DNA of 64,000 nucleotides. It comes from Saprospiraceae bacterium. Lineage in GTDB: Bacteria; Bacteroidota; Bacteroidia; Chitinophagales; Saprospiraceae. A model generated the notes under the pieces. The model was not told the DNA's origin. It saw only the letters and a program-made list of their open reading frames with translations, and made no database searches. Of this stretch, positions 1-6,974 are shown piece by piece (position 1 is the stretch's first letter; every line of letters starts with the position of its first letter). The position numbers were made by a program, and so were the translations under genes. The stretch is taken from positions 1 to 64,000 of the forward strand of contig JAQXDE010000066.1 in the NCBI GenBank assembly GCA_029251525.1, given 5' to 3'.

Positions 1-965
1 TTCTCAAAAAACGTCTCCACGAATTTCTTTTTATTAAAAATAGCCAAGTCATCAACACCTTCTCCAATTCCGATAAATTTAATTGGAATTTGAAATTGGT
101 CAGAGATTCCAATAGCAACTCCACCTTTAGCTGTTCCATCTAGTTTTGTCAATGCTAGGCAACTTACATCTGTTGCGGCAGTAAATTGTTTACATTGCTC
201 AATTGCATTTTGACCTGTGGTAGCATCCAAAACTAACATTACATCATGAGGAGCACCTTCCATTTTTTTACCTGCAGAATTATAGATTTTAGTCAACTCT
301 CGCATCAAATTCAGTTTAGTATGCAATCGACCAGCTGTATCAATAATAGCCACATCACAATCATTGTTCATCGCATATTGAACCGTTTCATATGCAACAG
401 CAGCAGGGTCAGTATTCATACCTTTTGCAAAAAAATCACAACCTACTCGATCACTCCAAATTTTCAATTGGTCAACCGCAGCTGCACGGAAAGTATCACC
501 TGCTCCAATTACTACTCTATGACCACGTTGAGTGTAAGCATTGGCAAGTTTACCAATAGTGGTTGTTTTTCCAACACCATTCACACCTACAACCATTAAA
601 ACATAAGGTTTTTTGTCAACAGGAGGATTGAAATCTTCAAGCTCCTCTGTATTAGTTTCTGACAATAATTGAACGATCTCATCTCTCATGATCTCATTTA
701 GGTCAGAGGTATTGACATATTTATCTTTAGCTACCCTTGCTTCAATTCGATCAATAATTTTGATTGTCGTTTCCAGACCAACATCAGACGTAATGAGAAC
801 TTGTTCTACTTCATCCAGTACTTCGACATCGATAGTCGTTTTACCTGCAACTGCTTTTTTGATTTTGTCGAAGAATCCTGATTTAGTCTTCTCCAATCCT
901 TTGTCTAATTGCTCTTTCTTTTCCTCTTCAGATTTTTGACCAAATATTTTTTTAAAAAAACTCAT
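1..965 (-). CDS. ftsY: Signal recognition particle receptor FtsY (C-terminus cut by window edge)
   Basis: FtsY is the SRP receptor GTPase that docks ribosome-SRP complexes at the inner membrane for co-translational insertion. About 321 codons are visible; only the last few residues lie off the left edge. The protein starts MSFFKKIFGQ with a short charged N-terminal segment, followed by the helical N domain (about 35-105) and the GTPase G domain. The G1 loop GVNGVGKTTT lies near residues 127-136, followed by GAGDTFRAAA, DTAGR and the TKLDGTAKGG box. The long acidic A domain of E. coli FtsY is missing, as is usual in Bacteroidota. It is the last gene of the rpmB-rpmG-DUF4295 block, but a terminator-like hairpin lies between it and DUF4295. 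Confidence 0.97.
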   Translation of the reverse strand, partial: MSFFKKIFGQKSEEEKKEQLDKGLEKTKSGFFDKIKKAVAGKTTIDVEVLDEVEQVLITSDVGLETTIKIIDRIEARVAKDKYVNTSDLNEIMRDEIVQLLSETNTEELEDFNPPVDKKPYVLMVVGVNGVGKTTTIGKLANAYTQRGHRVVIGAGDTFRAAAVDQLKIWSDRVGCDFFAKGMNTDPAAVAYETVQYAMNNDCDVAIIDTAGRLHTKLNLMRELTKIYNSAGKKMEGAPHDVMLVLDATTGQNAIEQCKQFTAATDVSCLALTKLDGTAKGGVAIGISDQFQIPIKFIGIGEGVDDLAIFNKKKFVETFFE

Positions 966-1061
966 CTATTTTTTAATGATTAAGAGTGAATAATGAGAAT
1001 AGTTTATTCTTTTGACGTTGAACATTAAAAGTTCTACCTAGCTCAATAAAATCTATCAAAA

Positions 1062-1104
1062 ACGAAAAAAGGCTTTCCCCTAAAGATAGAAGAAAAGCCT
1101 TTTT
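1062..1104 (-). terminator. Rho-independent terminator between DUF4295 and ftsY
   Basis: An 11-bp stem, AAAAAGGCTTT (1066-1076) with AAAGCCTTTTT (1094-1104), is followed on the minus strand by a run of six T. It should end or attenuate transcripts from the ribosomal-protein genes before they reach ftsY. Confidence 0.75.
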
Positions 1105-1134
1105 GTGAACTGTTTTAAACGAAAAAAGTTCAAA

Positions 1135-1308
1135 TTATTTTTTAGCGAAAAATTCTTTCACTTTGTCTTTGTGAATCATCACTTGCTTGTAGGTATATTT
1201 TCCGGTTGCTTCGTCTTTGATGCTTTTAACAACTTTAACGAAATCTCTTCCTGAACCTGCATTGGCTGCACGTTGACCTACTCTTGCATTTTTGGATACT
1301 TTAGCCAT
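1135..1308 (-). CDS. DUF4295 family small basic protein
   Basis: A 57-residue basic protein beginning MAKVSKNARVGQRAANAGSG and ending KDKVKEFFAKK. It matches the DUF4295 family, known mainly from Bacteroidota and usually encoded right after rpmG and before ftsY, exactly as here. Its function is not established. The size, charge and constant position beside L28 and L33 suggest a lineage-specific ribosome-associated protein, but that is inference. It was found by translating the gap between rpmG and ftsY. Confidence 0.9.
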   Translation of the reverse strand: MAKVSKNARVGQRAANAGSGRDFVKVVKSIKDEATGKYTYKQVMIHKDKVKEFFAKK

Positions 1309-1383
1309 GATTGATATTTTTTAGTGAAGAAAATAATACAAAGAGTTGTAAAATAACCCTATTAATTAAAATCTTCAAGTCAA

Positions 1384-1572
1384 TTACTTAATTTCTTTAT
1401 GAACAGTATACTTTTTAAGGACTGGATTATATTTTTTTAATTCTAATCTGTCTGGTGTATTCTTTTTATTCTTTTGGGTAATATACCGAGAAGTACCTGG
1501 CTGTCCAGAAGCTTTATGTTCTGTACATTCCAAAATAATTTGAGTCCGGTTACCTTTGCTTTTCTTAGCCAT
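1384..1572 (-). CDS. rpmG: 50S ribosomal protein L33
   Basis: A 62-residue protein starting [20 protein letters not shown] and carrying the family core [25 protein letters not shown]33 binds 23S rRNA near the E site of the large subunit. It has a single cysteine instead of two CxxC pairs, so it is the zinc-independent (C-minus) form. It sits 23 bases downstream of rpmB and is probably co-transcribed from the promoter upstream of tRNA-Arg. Confidence 0.97.
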   Translation of the reverse strand: MAKKSKGNRTQIILECTEHKASGQPGTSRYITQKNKKNTPDRLELKKYNPVLKKYTVHKEIK

Positions 1573-1595
1573 TTTATGAAATATTTAAAATGTGA

Positions 1596-1847
1596 TTATT
1601 TTAATTTAACTCCAACGTTCATTCCTTTACGTTGTGCTTCTTTCAGGTATTCGTAAATTCCTAATTTGTTGATAGTACGTAATGTACTAGTAGCAACTTT
1701 CAACGTCACCCATTCTCCTGTTTCAGGAATGAAAAAACGTTTTTTGATCAAATTTGGAAGAAATCGACGTTTCGTTCTACGATTAGAGTGAGAAACATTA
1801 TTTCCTGCAATTGGACGTTTTCCTGTTAATTGACAAACTCTAGACAT
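1596..1847 (-). CDS. rpmB: 50S ribosomal protein L28
   Basis: An 83-residue protein with the L28 signature MSRVCQLTGKRPIAGNNVSH and SNRRTKRRFLPNL, and a C-terminal segment with STLRTINKLGI. It is a large-subunit protein located near the E site. Only the first cysteine of the possible zinc ligands is present, so like L33 it is the zinc-free type. It is the first protein gene of the minus-strand block, 31 bases after tRNA-Arg. Confidence 0.97.
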   Translation of the reverse strand: MSRVCQLTGKRPIAGNNVSHSNRRTKRRFLPNLIKKRFFIPETGEWVTLKVATSTLRTINKLGIYEYLKEAQRKGMNVGVKLK

Positions 1848-1878
1848 TGTGATTGTGTTAAAAATAATTAATTAAATG

Positions 1879-1952
1879 TGACCTTGGCAGGATTCGAACC
1901 TGCAACCTCTTGATTCGTAGTCAAGTGCTCTATCCAGTTGAGCTACAAAGCC
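1879..1952 (-). tRNA. tRNA-Arg (anticodon ACG)
   Basis: A 74-nt cloverleaf on the minus strand. The acceptor stem GGCTTTG pairs with CAAGGTC (two G-U pairs). The D-arm is AGCTCAACTGGATAGAGC, the anticodon stem is CTTGA/TCAAG with loop CTACGAA (anticodon ACG), and the T-arm carries GGTTCGAATCC. No CCA is encoded. It lies between a strong promoter and rpmB, so tRNA and ribosomal-protein genes probably share a transcript. Confidence 0.95.
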
Positions 1953-1991
1953 AGAAATTTCAAAATGAATCCATTTTATTCAATTGGAGTG

Positions 1992-2023
1992 CAAAGATAA
2001 CTGTTTTTGCTAGTTAAACAAAA
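1992..2023 (-). promoter_or_regulatory. Bacteroidota-type promoter of the tRNA-Arg/rpmB block
   Basis: On the minus strand a TTTTG element (rc of 2019-2023) is followed after 19 bases by a perfect TATCTTTG (rc of 1992-1999) and then CACTCC. This matches the phylum consensus TTTG/TAnnTTTG. Transcription should begin just upstream of the tRNA. Confidence 0.8.
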
Positions 2024-2266
2024 GAAACTTAAGAAAAATAAAGCATTTTTTAACATTTATTTATTGGAAAAAAGGTTCAATTGATAAACTAGCACTAGCT
2101 TTATTTATTTGGTTTTAAAAACAAATTAATTCAAATAAGGTAGGGATTTGTTAAACTAAGATTTTTTTGATAAAAATCGAATCTTTCTTATTTCGATTGA
2201 TAATATAAAAATTCAAATTTTCATTTTAATCAATCTTGCTAGGATGATAGAACTGTTGGTACCGAT

Positions 2267-2281
2267 ACTTAAAGTTTAAGT
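2267..2281. promoter_or_regulatory. Palindrome upstream of the NhaC gene
   Basis: ACTTAAA-G-TTTAAGT is a perfect 7-bp dyad about 85 bases before the antiporter start. It could be an operator, but AT-rich DNA yields such dyads by chance. The rest of 2024-2365 shows no gene and no clear promoter. Confidence 0.25.
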
Positions 2282-2365
2282 CTTAGTTTTTTCACTTTTT
2301 GAGACTATTGGAATTTGATTATATTTACTGCTTTGAAAATTTCACAAAACGAATTTTAAATATTT

Positions 2366-3880
2366 ATGAAAAACCAAGATAATAATCCAAAGGATGAGGA
2401 AATAATTTTTAACAGGGAATTGAATATATGGGAGGCGTTAATTCCTGTCGTTTTATTGATCATGATGTTGGCTTACAATATATATAATGGTGGTGAATTA
2501 TTTGGCCAGTATTCAAATCACTTTATTTTATTGACAGGAGGAGTTATTGCAGCAATTGTAGGTTCGCTTAATAAGGTAGGTATAAGAGCTATGAGTATAG
2601 TAATATGGGAAAACCTCAAAAGCGTAATTACACCAATCTTAATTTTACTATTAGTTGGTTCTTTGGCAGGTACATGGATGATTAGTGGAATCGTTCCTTC
2701 AATGGTTTATTATGGTCTACAAATTTTAAGTCCATCCATTTTTCTTGCTGCATCCGTTATAATTTGTGCTATTATTTCGTTAGGAACAGGAAGTTCTTGG
2801 ACAACATCCGCAACTGTAGGAATTGCATTAGTTAGCATTGCAGGAGCAATGAATATTCCTTTGGGTATGGCAGCAGGTGCAATTATCTCAGGTGCCTATT
2901 TTGGCGATAAAATGTCTCCATTAAGTGACACGACTAATTTAGCTCCTGTAATGGCGGGCGGTGAATTATTCACTCATATTAAATATATGGCATGGACTAC
3001 AATTCCATCAATTTTGGTTACTCTTGTAATCTTTATAGTAATTGGATTTACGATGGATATTGTAGAACCAACTACACAGGATACTTTGATTAGTGATATG
3101 TTAACTAGCAAATTTAATATAACTCCTTGGGTATTTATTGTTCCAGCCATTGTGGTCGGGGCAATTGTTATGAAAATTAAACCTTTAGTAGCATTGACTA
3201 TAGGTGCATTGATGGGAGGAGTATTTGCGGTAATCTTTCAACCTGAGGTGATAAAAGAATTAGTAGGTGTTTCTACATTAAATTTTTTGGCAATTATTAA
3301 AGCGGTTTGGAAATCATTAATTACTAGTACAGAGCTAGCATTGCCATCTACCTCTGAATTTCAAGAATTAGGAAATGACACAAAAGATAACCTAGCAAAA
3401 CTCCTTCAAGGGAAGGGTATGGAGGGAATGATGTGGACAGTTTATTTAATTATAAGTGCCATGTTTTTTGGTGCATTGATGGATGCAATAGGTGCATTGT
3501 CAAGGATTAGTTCAGCATTGTTGAGTTTATCGGATTCTATTTTTGGATTGTTTGCAAGTACTGTAGCAAGTTGTTTAGCTTTAAATATAACTGCTTCAGA
3601 TCAGTATTTAGCTATTGTAGTTCCAGGTAAAATGTTTGCTAAGGCCTATGAAGACAAAGGGTTAGCACCAGAGAATTTAAGTAGAACTTTGGAGGATTCT
3701 GGAACGGTTACATCAGTATTAATTCCTCACAATACTTGTGGTGCATATCAAAGTGAAGTACTTGGCGTTTCAGTTGGAGAGTATTTTATCTATGCCATAT
3801 TTAATTGGTTGAGTCCATTCATGACTTTGTTGTTTGCAGCTTTGAGTATTAAAATTAGAATGTTAACAGATAAAAAATGA
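2366..3880 (+). CDS. nhaC: NhaC-family Na+/H+ antiporter
   Basis: A 504-residue polytopic inner-membrane protein with roughly eleven to twelve hydrophobic segments. The loop GDKMSPLSDTTNLAP (about 180-194) and the preceding GTGSSWTTSATVG are typical of the NhaC/ion-transporter superfamily; the C-terminal half has NITASDQYLAIV and LIPHNTCGA. The family exchanges Na+ for H+, and some members instead carry organic anions such as malate-lactate, so the substrate is uncertain. The gene stands alone and ends in a clear terminator. Cytoplasmic ends are predicted because the N-terminus is charged. Confidence 0.88.
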   Translation: MKNQDNNPKDEEIIFNRELNIWEALIPVVLLIMMLAYNIYNGGELFGQYSNHFILLTGGVIAAIVGSLNKVGIRAMSIVIWENLKSVITPILILLLVGSLAGTWMISGIVPSMVYYGLQILSPSIFLAASVIICAIISLGTGSSWTTSATVGIALVSIAGAMNIPLGMAAGAIISGAYFGDKMSPLSDTTNLAPVMAGGELFTHIKYMAWTTIPSILVTLVIFIVIGFTMDIVEPTTQDTLISDMLTSKFNITPWVFIVPAIVVGAIVMKIKPLVALTIGALMGGVFAVIFQPEVIKELVGVSTLNFLAIIKAVWKSLITSTELALPSTSEFQELGNDTKDNLAKLLQGKGMEGMMWTVYLIISAMFFGALMDAIGALSRISSALLSLSDSIFGLFASTVASCLALNITASDQYLAIVVPGKMFAKAYEDKGLAPENLSRTLEDSGTVTSVLIPHNTCGAYQSEVLGVSVGEYFIYAIFNWLSPFMTLLFAALSIKIRMLTDKK

Positions 3881-3903
3881 TATTTTAATTTTATTATTAA
3901 ACT

Positions 3904-3946
3904 AAAAATGGACAATTAGAAAATTAATTCTGATTGTCCATTTTTT
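3904..3946 (+). terminator. Rho-independent terminator of nhaC
   Basis: A 13-bp perfect stem, AAAAATGGACAAT (3904-3916) with ATTGTCCATTTTT (3933-3945), ends in a T run. Confidence 0.85.
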
Positions 3947-4169
3947 AATTCTGGTTATTGATGAATTAGGTTAAAAATTCATTGGTTAATATCTTTGTAA
4001 CTTCAATCTGAGGTTTTTGTAGGATAAAGTGAATTTTACACCACTTAAAATACAAATTGGATCCAAAAAAATAAATAGCTCTAAATGCTCTAATTTTTTT
4101 TATTGAAAGTCTCATATTATAAAGAAGACCGTCCTGAAAATTGTGGAGCCCGATTCTTATGAGAACTAT

Positions 4170-4595
4170 CTAGCAACCTGGAATATCTATAGAACTGTCG
4201 GCGACTAATAAACCAGTGTCATCAATAATTTCAACACGTAATCCAAATCCACAGACACAATCTACATTTAGTCCATTGGAATAGATATGTTGCTCTGTAT
4301 TTTTGTACCAATTTATGGAAAAAGTACCATTTGAAATGTCAACATCCGGAGAAGAGACTGTCAGGTTGTAGCCACCTGTTGGGCAATTAGTAGATACAAT
4401 TGTGATCGGAAAACTGAGGACACTCATAGGTTTCAAATCAGGATCGGTTAAAGTAATAATACTGGTATTTGTAGACAAATTATTAGTGGCAAATTCTTTG
4501 GTTGCAGTTGGAGCAATATTCTCTTTCTGGCAAGAAGTGAATAAGCTGGAAAAGATAATTAAGGCTATTCCAAGGAGAATTGTTTCATTTTTCAT
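4170..4595 (-). CDS. Uncharacterised secreted lipoprotein
   Basis: A 141-residue protein with a lipoprotein signal peptide: charged start, hydrophobic run, and cysteine at about residue 22 in FTSCQKEN. The mature part is Thr/Ser-rich at first, then beta-strand-like, with PITIVSTNCPTGGYNLTV, NWYKN and a DCVCGFG stretch, and it ends in a cysteine (DIPGC). Four cysteines in the mature domain could form disulfides in the periplasm or at the surface. I do not recognise a family. The pattern resembles short beta-sandwich proteins of Bacteroidota, which is inference. It stands alone, convergent with nhaC. Confidence 0.75.
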   Translation of the reverse strand: MKNETILLGIALIIFSSLFTSCQKENIAPTATKEFATNNLSTNTSIITLTDPDLKPMSVLSFPITIVSTNCPTGGYNLTVSSPDVDISNGTFSINWYKNTEQHIYSNGLNVDCVCGFGLRVEIIDDTGLLVADSSIDIPGC

Positions 4596-4773
4596 ATTGT
4601 AATAAGTTTATGTAAATAGGTTATTATTTTTAAATTTAACAATGTATTTACGAGATTTAATAAATGGTTATTTGATTTTATATTTATGATTCAAGTTTAA
4701 GATAAAATTGTAATTGTCTTGTTTACTTAGTAACTCAGCTATCTTTCAAAATGTTGTTTATATTCATGATTCT

Positions 4774-4789
4774 TGTAAACTAGTTTACA
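4774..4789. promoter_or_regulatory. Perfect 16-bp palindrome, possible operator
   Basis: TGTAAACTAGTTTACA is a perfect dyad in the 490-bp gap between the lipoprotein gene and the decayed amidohydrolase. It has the size and spacing of a dimeric HTH repressor site. It is about 180 bases upstream of the lipoprotein start. No matching TAnnTTTG promoter overlaps it. Confidence 0.35.
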
Positions 4790-5084
4790 TAAAATTTGCA
4801 TTTACTATTTAATTAAATTTGATTTTAGATTAAATCGAAGAGCTGTTCTCAACTAAACATTTGTTTTGATCAATCAAAATTTGCAAACTTCGAATACATG
4901 ACAATTGAAAAAGCTCTTCCCCCTAATTGAACATAAAGGGAGGAGTTTTATAGTCATAATTTTGTTGAATCAATAATGAAAATTATCTTTTGGGGAATTA
5001 GATGGGGGATTGATTGAATATTTTGAGCGGTGTTTTATTGCCGTAGATAATATAAGTGCTATGATGATAATTGTTGTTATCTGT

Positions 5085-6020
5085 TGCGTAGGGTCCTACT
5101 CGTTTTTACATAAATTACATCTTTCATCGCTTTTTCAAAAACAAATTTTCCTTCAGAGATAGTTGGAACCATGTAAGTGCCTCGCTGTTTCATCAACTCA
5201 ATAGTATCTAGGTTCATAAATGTTCCATGTTCGATACTTTGGATCTCTATACCACCTGCACGTTTCGTGCCAAGTGGACCATGGGCATTTACAACAGTTA
5301 CTAATCCATAATCGTCAACTGCTTCGACTAATTCTTTAATTTCTTCTATACTGAATTGAGTAGCTTTCCCATCTTTAGCAGCAGAAAGGACACCTCCAGT
5401 AGAGTTAATTTAAATTACATCTGCACCGTTTTTATATCTTTTCCGATCAGCCTTTTGAGCTTCTTAAGGATTATTAATAACTCCGTCAAGTAGGCCTGGA
5501 TCTTTCATTAATTCTTTTTTCTTACCATTTTTTGTATCGGCATGTCTCCAGTAGTTGCTATGCTTGTTTCGGCAGTATAAATTCTTGAGCCACGAATAAA
5601 ATTTTTACAAATGGCATCTATGAGAGAAATATTTACACCTGTTCCTCCAAGTTATCGAACTGTTGTGATGTTTGCCATCAAAGCCCTTTCACAATACATT
5701 GTAGTTCTAAGCAAAACTTCAGCATTGCTAATTCTAAAACTTTATGAGTATCGAACTGGAGATAATTTACGTTCTATATGTACATTCATATCCATAAATC
5801 CAGGCATAACAGATTGATCTCTTAAATCCATGACTTCAACATATTTAAATGACTTTTCGTAACCATCAACAATTTTTTGATTTGATTTTTTTCGATGATT
5901 ATAGTTTGTTCTTTTTGAGAGACATCACCTTTGCAATGTGAGACCGCACCGCACTGTAGATAAGTGATTTGTGTTTTCCCAAAAAATGAAAAAAAATAAT
6001 AGAGTAGTGATTCGAATGGT
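5085..6020 (-). pseudogene. Decayed amidohydrolase (imidazolonepropionase/dipeptidase-like)
   Basis: Minus-strand translation in pieces gives recognisable amidohydrolase segments. These are an N-terminal part with YLQCG and IIIEKNQIKKIVDGYEKS, the metal-site strand VMDLRDQSVMPGFMDMN, the barrel piece KRYKNGADVI, NSTGGVLSAAKDGKATQFS, and the helix after NAHGPLGTKRAGG with SIEHGTFM. Frameshifts and several in-frame stops interrupt it, for example before INSTGGV. The family HxH metal motif reads NVH and AHAHG reads VNAHG, so metal ligands have been lost. The C-terminal third is absent; the frame ends soon after KAMKDVIYVK. Intact relatives hydrolyse cyclic amide or peptide-like substrates. No intact copy lies in this window. 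Confidence 0.8.
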
Positions 6021-6154
6021 TTTGAACTTGGCTTTATGATTTTTTAGTTAAATGTTTTTAGCTTAAGGTCCAAATAACAAAACCTTTTTTTGAACATTTT
6101 GGATATGTTTTGTGGTTTGTTCCATCTATAATTTTATCTTGTTGATTTTGTAAT

Positions 6155-6640
6155 TTAATAAAATTTTCCAGTACTTATATCACGTTTTATTTTGTCATAG
6201 GATTTCAAAATACCAGTCATAAAAAGATACACTCCCTCATTTAAAATTTGGATTGCGGCAATTGCTCCTCCCACATTAACCGATGCATCAGAATTGGAAA
6301 ATTGTTCAGGTCGCATTGCTCCAGTTAAGACAATTACTTTATTTTTTATTTTGGAGGAAATGAAATTCGCAGTTTCTATCATCGTATCAGTTCCATGAGT
6401 GATGATAAATTTATTAGCAGGGTTTTTATTTATTAAAGTCACTAAATCTTGGCGATCATTATCGGTTATATCTAAACTATCTTTTTGGCATGTAGTCAAA
6501 ATTTCATAATCAAAAGATGGATTTAGTTTTTCCAGAATCCGTCGAGTAGCAGGTTCACCAAATTCAAAGGCATACCCCTTGGTTGACTTAGGGTAGTCTT
6601 TATCAATTGTTCCTCCAGTTTGGATAAAAGCTATTTTCAT
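6155..6640 (-). CDS. Single-domain asparaginase-like protein
   Basis: A 161-residue protein covering only the N-terminal domain of L-asparaginase. It has TGGTID at 8-13 (nucleophile Thr loop), KDSLDITDND at 53-62, HGTDTM at 82-87 and LTGAMRP at 105-111. Full-length asparaginases are about 330 residues and use a C-terminal domain to complete the dimer active site. One-domain versions of about 160 residues form a separate conserved family, so this is not necessarily a truncation; no remnant of a second domain is evident. The substrate is unknown. The start MKIAFIQ is well placed. It lies just downstream of the decayed amidohydrolase on the same strand, but both look independent. Confidence 0.8.
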   Translation of the reverse strand: MKIAFIQTGGTIDKDYPKSTKGYAFEFGEPATRRILEKLNPSFDYEILTTCQKDSLDITDNDRQDLVTLINKNPANKFIITHGTDTMIETANFISSKIKNKVIVLTGAMRPEQFSNSDASVNVGGAIAAIQILNEGVYLFMTGILKSYDKIKRDISTGKFY

Positions 6641-6869
6641 TTGTATAAAAATAAATTTAATGAATAGTATTAATGCAAATTATGGATTTTTGGAGCAAAT
6701 AAAACATTATGACTATTAATAATCGTACTCTTCTTCTTAATATCATAAATCTCCCATTTTCGTTACCTGTTCAAAACTAAGACGTTACTTTGGGAAAGTA
6801 TTTCACGATTACCAATTACAGAGGTTACAGATTACAAGATTAGCATAGATCTTTATTTTTTGAGAAGGG

Positions 6870-6909
6870 AAAAAAAAGTGGTGATAGCGTATTAAACGCT
6901 ATCACCACT
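6870..6909 (-). terminator. Rho-independent terminator of the M16 peptidase gene
   Basis: A perfect 14-bp stem, AGTGGTGATAGCGT (6877-6890) with ACGCTATCACCACT (6896-6909), has a 5-nt loop and is followed on the minus strand by eight T. It is the main content of the 6641-6974 gap. Confidence 0.92.
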
Positions 6910-6974
6910 AATAAATAGATAACTAAGCAGTTGATTTTCCAATCAACAAGTTGGCTAAATACAAATTTATTTTT

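Noticed and set aside
246-599. Plus-strand 117-codon open frame
   Set aside because: It lies fully inside ftsY on the other strand, has low-complexity Ser/Thr/Ile content and no family.
4837-4919. Inverted repeat GAAGAGCT / AGCTCTTC with an inner dyad, considered as a structured RNA
   Set aside because: The arms are 8 bp and 67 bases apart with no promoter or T run; it is likely chance.
5611-5817. Plus-strand 68-codon frame
   Set aside because: It is the antisense of the decayed amidohydrolase; the minus-strand reading has clear family motifs.
6155-6640. Truncated full-length asparaginase
   Set aside because: One-domain asparaginase-like proteins of about 160 residues are a conserved family, and no trace of the second domain follows.
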